A stretch of 64,000 nt of DNA from the NCBI GenBank assembly GCA_948567375.1, contig OX419757.1, forward strand, positions 28,706,001-28,770,000, written 5' to 3'. The position numbers were made by a program, and so were the translations under genes. Source of the stretch: Lunularia cruciata. Taxonomy: Eukaryota; Streptophyta; Marchantiopsida; Lunulariales; Lunulariaceae. The notes under the pieces were generated by a model. That model saw only the letters and a list, made by a program, of their open reading frames with translations. It searched no databases and was not told the DNA's origin. This document shows positions 56,200-64,000 of the stretch, one piece after another (the first letter of the stretch is position 1; each line of letters opens with the position of its first letter).

Positions 56200-57612
56200 T
56201 AGCGATGGAGTCACATGCAAGACTAGTCCACCAAAAGCAACATCATATTAGCCTAAAAACAGCTTTGGTTGTGAAGGAGTAGATTGATAAACTCAAGGAG
56301 GTTGAGTTTATTTTTGATGTAGAGAATTCAAAATGTATGTCGACAATTGTGATTATGAAGAAGAAAAATGACAAGCTTCAGATATGTATTGATTACAAGA
56401 AGCTCAATGTTATCACTAAGAAGGACTATTAGCCTTTGCCATTCATTGATAAGATCTTGGAGGAGGTTGCAAAATAATACCTCTCATGATGAGATCATGA
56501 GAGGTATTATTTTGGAGATTGTTATAGTGGATACAACTAAATAAAGACTGCACTAGATGATCAACAACTCATCATATTCATGATACCTGGAGGAACCTAT
56601 GCTTTCAAGATCATGCCTTTTGGGCTTTGTAATGCTCCAACCACATTTCAATAGCTCATGAACAAGGTGTTTGAATCTTTCATTGGGAATTTGTGAATAA
56701 TTTCATTGACAAATTTTGTGTTTATGGGAGCAAGGAGGAGCACTTTGAGCACTTGATCAAAGTTTTGCAAAGCTTGGATGAAGCAAATGCATCACTTAAC
56801 CCATACGATGCATCTTTGGTTGTGAAGAAGGTCTACTTTTGGGGCAAATGGAAACAATATGGATCTTGAAAAGGAGAGAAGAATCTCAAAGCTTCTATTC
56901 TCTTCAAGCTTGACAAAGCTATGCCAATTTTTGGGGATGTATGGGAACTATAGGAAATTCATCTTCTCATTTTCCAAAAATACTTATGCATTGGCTATTT
57001 ACATGAAGAAGGATGTCGAATACATAGTGATTTTGGAGAAGAAAGAGGCTCTCAAAGCTTTTGAGGAGCTCAAGCAATCCGTTTTTATGGCTCCATGGTT
57101 CTTGCTAAACTTGATTGGAGTAAGCCTTTCATCCTTTACATTGATGCTTCCAATGTAGCTATAAGATGCATACTTAGTCAATTAATTCAAGATGAGCTTG
57201 ATCATCCAATAGCTTATGGTAGTAGAAAATAGTCTCAACATAAAAGAACTATTTAGTCATGGAAAGGAAAGGGTTGGAATTGATTTTTGGTCTCAAGAAT
57301 TTTTGACACTACTTGATTAAAAGAAAGGCCACTATTGTCACAGATCATAAGGCTTTGAAATACATCTTCAACAAGTTGAATGTGGAATTGAGGTTACCAA
57401 TGTGGATACTCTTGTCTAAGTATGATTACATCATTGAAGATAGGCCAAGAAAGAAACATGCAAATATTGATTTGTTATCTAGGGCCTATGATCATGATGG
57501 AGATGAGCCAATGGATAATTCCTTACCAAATGAGGAGCTCATGACAATCTCAATCACTCAAGAGGTTCCAATGGAGTACAAGGAGATTGTAGACTTGGTT
57601 ACAAGAAGTTAG
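56200..57612 (+). pseudogene. F reverse transcriptase and RNase H
   Basis: At 56335-56460: STIVIMKKKNDKLQICIDYK and KKLNVITKKDY, then FKIMPFGLCNAPTTF (56600-56645). The YxDD block is missing; 56690-56730 reads NNFIDKFCVYGS, so the catalytic pair is altered. LCQFLGMYGNYRKFI (56920-56965) marks the connection, YIDASNVAIRCILSQLI (57140-57190, other frame) starts RNase H, and TDHKALKYIFNKL is in the open frame 57313-57612. Between 56470 and 56510 a short inverted repeat (ATACCTCTCATGATGAGATCATGAGAGGTAT) interrupts the palm. Confidence 0.75.
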
Positions 57613-57624
57613 TATTAGGATGGG

Positions 57625-59354
57625 ATGCATGTTAGGGAGAGGAAGGCACTTGTAGCAAGATTTGGACCTTACTCAATGGTGGAGAACATTCTTTTCCATC
57701 AAGGAGCAATGGGTAAGGAGGAGTCTATCCTACTCATGAAGAAGTTTCATGATGTTTTGGTATGTGGGGGTCACTTTGCACAAAAGGTGACCACTTTCAA
57801 GATTCTAGATGCAAGTTACCATTGGAGGAGAATTTTCAAGGATTGTCTTGGTTATTGCAAATTTTTGTCAAGCTTTTCCTAGGAAGTCTACATCTACTTT
57901 ACCTCTTAAATCACTTCCATTTCTAAGACCTTTTGAGAAATGTGGACTGAATTTGGAAGTCTTCTCAATAGAACCCCAAGGAACAATTGGTACATTGTGG
58001 TAATTACTAACTACCTTACAAAGTATGTTGAGGCTAGACCATTGAGAGACAAGTGCTTTGCATATATACATTGCTACACAACATACATTGCTATTAGCAT
58101 CATACAATTCAGGCACATAACTCATACATAGACTCTAAAGTGCCACAATAATCAGTTCCTTAACACCACTCGAACCAACTCAACTCAGATCATTACTTGA
58201 TCTATCATTCTATAAACTGCCAACAATTGGGCATTGATTATAGTCAAGTCACACCCACTCTAGCTAAGAGAATCCAGGTGATGTTTGCCGGTCTCTGTTC
58301 ACCATAGCCAAGAACTCAAGGACTCAACATCAAAGAAGTGAGCTCTCTAGAGTTGCACTTCAAAAGTATACTCTTGGCCTTGAGCTAGGTTTGAAACCCT
58401 AATGGTCCCACTAATGGCACACCCAATGATGCAAAAGGTGCAAAGTGATGGTGGGCTCCACCATGAAGTCAATACCCTGAACACAAAATCTGACCGTTGG
58501 AAAGTAGTCTCTAGGTAATTGCTAAAATACCTTTAACTACCTTCATTGCAACCCCATTGTCCGAGCAATCTAGATGCAACATTACAAATGGCGTGAGACA
58601 AGAATGAAAATAAAGTTGGTAGATTTGTTTATGAATACATTATTACTAGGTTTGGATGCCCTTTGGAGTTAGTTTTTGATAAAGGAGGAGAGTTTACAAG
58701 AAGTTTCATTATAGCCATGCTACAACATTTCTCTATCATACATAGAGTGACTACCTCCCATAAGCTAAACTCCAATGGCTTGGTAGAGAGAACCAATCAA
58801 ACCTTGTACATGATGTTGGTCAAAGATGTAGAAAAAGTAGGGGCAAAACATCATCATTGGGACAAGAGGATTCAAATGGTTTTATGTGAGTATAGGATAA
58901 CCATGAAATATCCACTAGATATTCTCCATGTGAATTGGCAGATGGTATCGAGTATATTTTACCTACTCACTTCCTTCTTCCTACTTTTCAAAGCATTCAT
59001 AGGGAATTGAAGAAGGCACAAGGGTGTGATGTAGAGAAAGTAAAGAAAGAGCAACTCGTAAAATTGGAAGAAGTAAGAGCAATTGAAATGGTTCCACTAG
59101 AGCAAGCCTAGTAGAGAGCTATGACAAGAGGCAAGGCAAGAAAGAGGTGGAGCACTTCAAGGAAGGTGATTGGGTAATGTTTTTTTAATTCAAATCAATT
59201 CAAGAGGGTGAAAAAGAAGTTCTTGCTTAAGTACTTTGGACCTTTCATAATGGAGAAGTTGTGGTGCATTTACACCTATGATCTCAAGGAGTTGGGAGGA
59301 AGACACTTTGATAGGATTAACCATGATAAAATGAAGTTTTATTATAAAAGGTAA
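57625..59354 (+). pseudogene. F integrase, split by a solo C LTR
   Basis: Zinc region in the frame 57625-57882: CGGHFAQKVTTFKILDASY and YHWRRIFKD, with the CX2C pair partly lost. The core reads NWYIVVITNYLTKYVEARPL (first acidic position changed to Asn) up to the C LTR at 58059. It resumes at 58601 with the open frame 58663-59010: ELVFDKGGEFTRSF (second Asp) and SNGLVERTNQTLYMM (Glu). A C-terminal LKYFGPFIMEKLW and the stop at 59352-59354 end the gene. Confidence 0.78.
58059..58600 (-). repeat. solo C-family LTR
   Basis: 542 bp from TGCATATATACATTGC to GTGAGACA, aligned with 28021-28569. It interrupts the integrase of F, whose sense continues on both sides. No clear target duplication (TGCTT before, AGAAT after). 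Confidence 0.85.
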
Positions 59355-59402
59355 AGAGACCTTCACTTCAAGGACAAAGTGAAATCTTAGTCTGAGGTTA
59401 AA

Positions 59403-60400
59403 TTTAATACTTATTGATTGTAATGTTCCAAGGATAGTAGAGAAACACAGAAGAGAAAACACAAGTTTTACACTCAAACTCCGATGCCCCAAAGGATCAC
59501 CTTGGCTTTATTATATAGCAAAGCGAAGACACTCAACGGAAGCATAAACCTTGGATCAAATACATAGATTTGTCACATATCATTGATCTCTACCCTTAGT
59601 CAATCATGTATAACATCCTTTTAGATGTTACAGAACCAAATTTCACCTTTAGATCATAGGTCTAGCTATTGGTATTACATTGATGCATGTATGCACTATA
59701 AGGATATTAAGTTTTGTATTGCAAGTAGTGGATAAATATTATCTATGTGGAGTTTAGCTAAGCTTCTACATTAGTCATGATTAATTAGAGTTATTCCTAG
59801 CTAAGATAAAGGTGACCCTATTCTAGAGGAGGGAAAAAGAGTGAGCACTACTATATTGTATTCTAGTATATTTACTTGGTATTATTCATATTCATAGTTA
59901 TTTGACTTTGAAGAAAGAGTTCTGAGCTCTTGGGCCCACAAGTCTTGTCAATGCAAGCTTTTTCTATAGTCCAAGGATAGACCATGTGAAGAAATCCTTG
60001 ACTTAGTTGGTAGGTGAGGATAAGATCACTTACCCATAGGATTATTCCCATGTGCTTGGACATTCTTTAGACTTTATTTGAATTTTAGCCTAGTAACTTG
60101 AGTTACTCCAGTAGTTAGTAAATTTGATGTGTAACTTTTTCAAAAGTATACAAGCTAGGAGTGAATAGATACTCATCATCATTTCATTTGCAACTATCTC
60201 TTTCTCATTGAGTTCTCTAGTGAGCAATATCTTGAGTCTTAGAGATGTTGTGGAGTTCTTGCCTCGGAGGAGTGTGATGGAGTCAAGATGGCAAGGACTA
60301 AAAAGGCAAGGAGCCTATGGTCTTTGTCTTCTTAATCCATGGTGCACTTCCTTAATAGCCATCAAAGATTCATCTTGAATGAGAGACATGCTAGCTCACA
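59403..60400 (+). repeat. 3' LTR of F
   Basis: Matches 51138-51719 and the reverse of 50525-51137. The first 16 bp (59403-59418) are separated from the rest by a small solo A LTR. It ends CTAGCTCACA at 60400 where the C2 LTR resumes. Confidence 0.75.
59419..59679 (-). repeat. solo A-family LTR with large internal deletion
   Basis: 261 bp, from TGTAATGTTCC to GGTATTACA; about 470 bp of the middle is missing, including the 156-bp duplication. Perfect duplication TTGAT (59414-59418, 59680-59684). It lies near the start of F's 3' LTR. Confidence 0.92.
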
Positions 60401-60647
60401 ACTCTTTGGCATTGCACTTAAAAAATATAACCCTCTTCTTGACCTAGGTCCCTAGCCCTAATGGTGTCATTGACGGTGTAAAAAATGCAAGTGATAGTGG
60501 GTCCCATGATGTGATCAATAGCCTTAACATGGAATCCAACCACCAACAAGTAGTCTATGAGTAACTGCTACCAAAATAACTATGATTTCCAACACTACGA
60601 GTACAATCTCTGAGCAAACTAGCTTTAACACTATAAATGTCATGACA
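60401..60647 (-). repeat. 5' LTR of C2, right piece
   Basis: Resumes the C LTR exactly where 43882 stopped (ACTCTTTGGCATTGCAC) and ends ATGTCATGACA at 60647. E sequence follows. Confidence 0.78.
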
Positions 60648-62780
60648 AGAAACCCATGAGAAAGATCCTTGAGGAAATCCTTTGTGCTTGAGCCATAAAC
60701 AAGTGGGCAATTTATTGTGAGAGTGATTTTATTGAGAGCAAGCATCTCTCGTGCTTACTTTGGAACTGTGAGTTGAGTGATTTTAGTATCATCCCAAAGA
60801 TTGCAAGGAAGGATAAAACCAAAATGAGATCTTAGAAGGAACCACTTTGCTTGGACAAATGAGAATTGAACATTTTTTCTTGGTATAGAAGTAATTCAAC
60901 TAAGGAGTATGACATTGTATGCAAATTTTGAGCCCATAAAACAAGAGCTAAATAACCACATCATTGCCTCCTTCAACCAAAAATTTTCCATCAACAATTG
61001 TTGGAATTGTGTTTATAACTATTGGATCCTTATAACTACCAAGAGTTATAAGGACCCAACCCAAAGAGCAATTATGGAGGTAATGATGAAATTATTTCAA
61101 TGCAAACACTACTCACCTCAACAATAGTCCATCATTTTCATGGAACTTATTTTGCTCCACTGGCAAGAAGTCTACAAGATTGTAATACCAAGAGCTAGCC
61201 ATATGATCTAGATGTGAAATTTGGTTTGGTAACATATATGATGATGTTTTACATGATGGAAAAATATTTTAGATAGAAGTATCACCAAAAGAGTACTTCT
61301 ACTAATAGGGCAGAAACCAAATATACTTGAAAACCTAGAACTAATAGCTAGACATATGATTTAAAGGTGAGAATTGGTTTGGTAACATTTGGAAGGATGT
61401 TACACATGATGGACTAAATAGATCAGAAAGAGATATCACCAAAAGGGAACTTCTACTAATAGAGTAGGAACCAAAATATTTCTGAAATCTTTGAAGGCAA
61501 TTTCAGAGGCCTAAACGGACGAATTAGGCCTCAAAAATGTGCAGATTCCTAGCCAAACAAAAGAAAGAGCTAGCCTTACCTTTCCTTAGTTTGTCTCATT
61601 GAGAACTTTCCAACAGTACCTCACCCACATGATTTTGAGATTCCTACATGAAGATTCCCTAAAAGATTCCTGGTGGTCAAAGCTTGTTTGACCAACTAGA
61701 TAATACCAAGACCGACATGTCACCCATCCAAGTAGGTAATCCAAGGATGGAGCTTGCTGACATGTCACCTACCTATGTGCCTAATCCTATGGTAGAGCTT
61801 CTTTAGAGGAGATCCTCTTTGTCTATATAATGAAAAGAAGGTGCTCTTTTGGGGCATTTGAGTTTGAGTGTGAAACTTGTGTTTGTGCATATGTGTTTCC
61901 TTGCTATCCTTGCAACATTACAAAGATGTGGTCAATTACACTTTGCTTGTGTGAAGGCTTTGCAATGTAGTCCACACGAAGAAGGCAAAGGAAGACCGAT
62001 AGAAGGAAGAGCTAGAGAGAAGGAATACCTTATACAAGGAGTCTAAAAAGGTAAATGCACTTATACAAGGAACTTATGAAGTAAAGAGATAGAATAGTTC
62101 ACTTGTAGTAGATCACAACCAATACAAAAAGGACATTTGGAGGTTGTAGGTTGTTTGAAACCCCTTTGGCTTGAACATAAATAGAAGCAACAAGGGTATG
62201 AGTAGTAGTTGAAGGCTGGAGCCTAAGAAGTGGTAAGTATTTGGAGAGAATTGGAGATTGGAGAATTGCCAAGATAAGGATGTTCACCTTGGAAGTGCAA
62301 ATTTCTTAAATACCAAAAGGAGGTGGTTGTTTATCTAGAGAATCTAGCTGAAGGATTGAAGAAGAAAAAGGATAAGAGGGCAACCAATTGACCTTAAATG
62401 TTGGATGAGGTGTAGAAGGAAGTGAAGGCATTGAAAAACCACTTGAAAGAAGAGAATGCAACAATCCTTAAGCAATTAGAGAAAGCTTGAGATCAATTTA
62501 TAGCCATCTTGGAGGATGCATCTTGAGTAAACGTAATGAAGACAAACTTACATAAGCCGTAGTGGCAAGTGTAGAAGCTCGAGTGAAAAACATACAAAGA
62601 TGACAAGATGGACCAACTTTGTAGTTAGACTTAGGGAACACATAGATAAGAGGTTGATTGAGACCTATGATACCTATCTAGTAGCACTAAGGTTACAATG
62701 AGTAGATTGATCTCCTTATTAGGATTTGTAAAGGCAAGGTGGTTCTTTGTAGTGATACCTTATGCAAAGAACCTTTGCTT
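60648..62780 (+). pseudogene. E-family ORF copy behind E2, split by a solo A LTR
   Basis: Opens with AGAAACCCATGAG, as in E1 after its LTR. The frame 60909-61127 contains SYKDPTQRAIMEVMMKLFQC, matching SYKDP of the D copy and IYKDL of E1. It goes on to LNNSPSFSW and STGKKSTR up to the A LTR at 61181, resumes at 61923 with RCGQLHFACVKAL, then a charged part and a coiled-coil-like EVKALKNHLKEENATILKQL (about 62420-62480) and IETYDTYL (62660). Broken by stops throughout. This copy shows that globular part and coiled coil belong to one ORF. Confidence 0.55.
61181..61922 (+). repeat. solo A-family LTR, long form
   Basis: 742 bp, TGTAATACC to CAACATTACA, perfect duplication AAGAT (61176-61180, 61923-61927). 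Two units of the 156-bp repeat. TATATAATGAAAAG promoter region on the + strand near 61821. Confidence 0.95.
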
Positions 62781-63045
62781 AAGAAGTGAGCTCTTTGGAG
62801 TTGCACTTTAAAGCTATACCCCTTAGGATGGCCAAGGGGTCCCACCCCAAATAGCATCACAATGGCCCAATTGATGGTACTAAGGGTGCAAATGGTAACT
62901 CTAATAATGCAATTAGAAAAATCCAGATGTAATATTTGGCTGCCACTACGTAGTCCTTGGGTAGTTAACATATATAATTGTGACTACCAAGACTATCCCT
63001 CCAAGACCCTAGCAAACTAGCTTTAACATTGCAAATATCAGAACA
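62781..63045 (-). repeat. C-family LTR fragment
   Basis: AAGAAGTGAGCTCTTTGGAG to GCAAATATCAGAACA aligns with the right half of the C LTR. The left half is absent. No C internal sequence is attached. Confidence 0.7.
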
Positions 63046-64000
63046 TGTTAAGTTAGATCTAAATGTTATTGAAGAAACATTTATTGCACTTAGATAGTTA
63101 ATGATTTAGATTTGTTTAATTATTTATCTTGAAATAAAACAAGTAATTTTAAATAGTTGTCTTCAAAATACATATTTTCTATGATATTCATATTAGATCT
63201 TTAAATTTATGTATAAGTTTGTCTCGTTCAACTCTATCAATTTTTAGGTATTACTTTATTTATTTCTTATATTCCTGTAGTAAAAAACAAGAACCAAAAT
63301 TTATACATTTTAAGTCCAGACTTTGTTTAATAATTATAGGTATCAATATGCATAATACAAACATGAAAATAATACTATTCAAGTATAATAAACATAGTAT
63401 TCAATTCCTTCACACGACGACACATAAAAAATAAATAAATTTGATGTAGATATTTAAAATAAATCTATTAAAATTTTTACATCTTTTATTAAATATCTAT
63501 TTCATAAGTCTAACTCGATCTAAAGAGGACAATTGTATTCTTATTTTTTATAAGTAATTGAAACTGAATATAACATGTGCTTTTATAATAGTGCATCCTT
63601 TCTACCCCGAACTACTATAAGCCATATTCTTAAGTGTTTTTTACAAGATTCATTTTCTTTATTTTGCTAACTTTTTTGACAAAATTTGTTAATGATACAA
63701 AAGAATACTAGTTTATCATAATTCAAAATGTAGGTTAAACATATCTCTATATTCATCGTTGGAAGGTTGATACCGTAAGTTATACATAGCTATTTTAATA
63801 TGTCCACTCTAATATTTTGAGACACAACTTGTTCAATCATGCTATATTTATGTCAATCCTAATATCTAGAGACACAACTTGTTCAATCTCGATTACAAAT
63901 TAAGGTCAATGTGAATTAATAAGTATGTTTTCAGATGATGACAAATAAAGTCAGCTCCTACAAACCAGTGATTTTAACGAATAGAAAAACTAAATGTAGA
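63046..64000. other. AT-rich end of the window without genes
   Basis: No motif or LTR recognised. The open frame 63219-63434 has no family signature. A 50-bp tandem duplication at 63802-63900 (GTC.A.TCTAATAT.T.GAGACACAACTTGTTCAAT) is the only repeat. Confidence 0.5.

Larger units (their letters stand above)
43883..60400 (+). mobile_element. Ty3/gypsy retrotransposon F with G-type LTRs, nested insertions
   Basis: It interrupts the 5' LTR of C2: AGCTC (43878-43882) before and AACTC/ACTCT at 60400 after form an imperfect target duplication. The 5' LTR is split (43883-44011 and 51138-51719) by a solo G LTR. The 3' LTR is 59403-60400, holding a small solo A LTR. Internal genes on the + strand: gag (53970-54960), protease (55330-55740), RT/RNase H (56200-57612) and integrase (57625-59354). 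There is no chromodomain. All genes carry stops. Solo A (52880-53625) and solo C (58059-58600) LTRs lie inside. Confidence 0.8.
28021..60647 (-). mobile_element. Ty3/gypsy retrotransposon C2, degenerate, with many nested insertions
   Basis: Same family and gene order as C1. The 3' LTR is at 28021-28569. The 5' LTR lies at the right, split by element F into 43792-43882 and 60401-60647. Between them are PHD-like, integrase and reverse transcriptase remains, then the gag side and a leader with tandem repeats. Insertions: solo A LTRs 28778-29502, 38924-39511 and 41393-41999; D 34179-38120; a B LTR about 40017-40600; F 43883-60400. Comparison with uninterrupted C1 locates these junctions well. It sits at the edge of an E LTR. 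Confidence 0.8.

Noticed and set aside
57868-58125. 85-residue - strand frame crossing the F integrase and the solo C LTR
   Set aside because: It spans an insertion junction and is antisense to the integrase; chance.

Overview
The window reads as intergenic sequence from a large, AT-rich plant genome. The evidence is a dense stack of nested Ty3/gypsy LTR retrotransposons, primer sites matching initiator-methionine tRNA, chromodomain-bearing pol genes, and no recognisable host gene, rRNA, tRNA or CRISPR array. A gymnosperm is plausible from the size and age of the nest, but that is only an impression. Every coding stretch I can identify is a broken retroelement gene. I label the element families A to G; these are names for this window only. 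A is a chromodomain Ty3/gypsy element with LTRs of about 735 bp. B is another chromodomain Ty3/gypsy element with LTRs of about 0.4 kb. C is a 9 kb Ty3/gypsy element that carries a PHD-finger-like module. E has LTRs of roughly 0.6 kb and an unfamiliar gag-position ORF. D is an E-related insertion without pol. F is a Ty3/gypsy element whose LTRs are called G.

Layout: 1-2255 holds no gene. 2256-4250 is the E1 LTR plus the unfamiliar ORF. 4285-20404 is element B1 (+ strand), split by C1 (6537-15810, - strand) and by two solo A LTRs. 20405-21260 is another piece of the unfamiliar ORF. 21260-25190 is AT-rich and contains no recognised gene or mobile element. 25195-28020 is an E element that kept pol and its right LTR.

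From 28021 to 60647 a second C element (C2, - strand) is swollen from about 9 kb to 32 kb by insertions: solo A LTRs at 28778, 38924 and 41393, D at 34179-38120, a B LTR near 40017, and element F at 43883-60400 inside its right LTR. F in turn contains a solo G LTR in opposite orientation, which contains the only structurally complete element of the window, A (44095-50524, - strand). That element has both LTRs, PBS, PPT and a perfect GAATC target duplication. F also received two more solo A LTRs and a solo C LTR. The deepest chain is five levels: E > C2 > F > G solo > A. After C2 the E sequence resumes (60648-62780), interrupted by one more solo A LTR, followed by a C LTR fragment and AT-rich sequence to the end.

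The most notable items are: an ORF family of unknown relationship (a conserved globular part, an acidic/basic linker and a long coiled coil) present in four places; a PHD-like zinc finger retained in both C copies; eight target-duplication-flanked solo A LTRs against one complete A element; and an A copy whose integrase has lost its central catalytic segment. All family assignments rest on reading motifs by eye. Boundaries are exact where a target duplication is given and approximate elsewhere.
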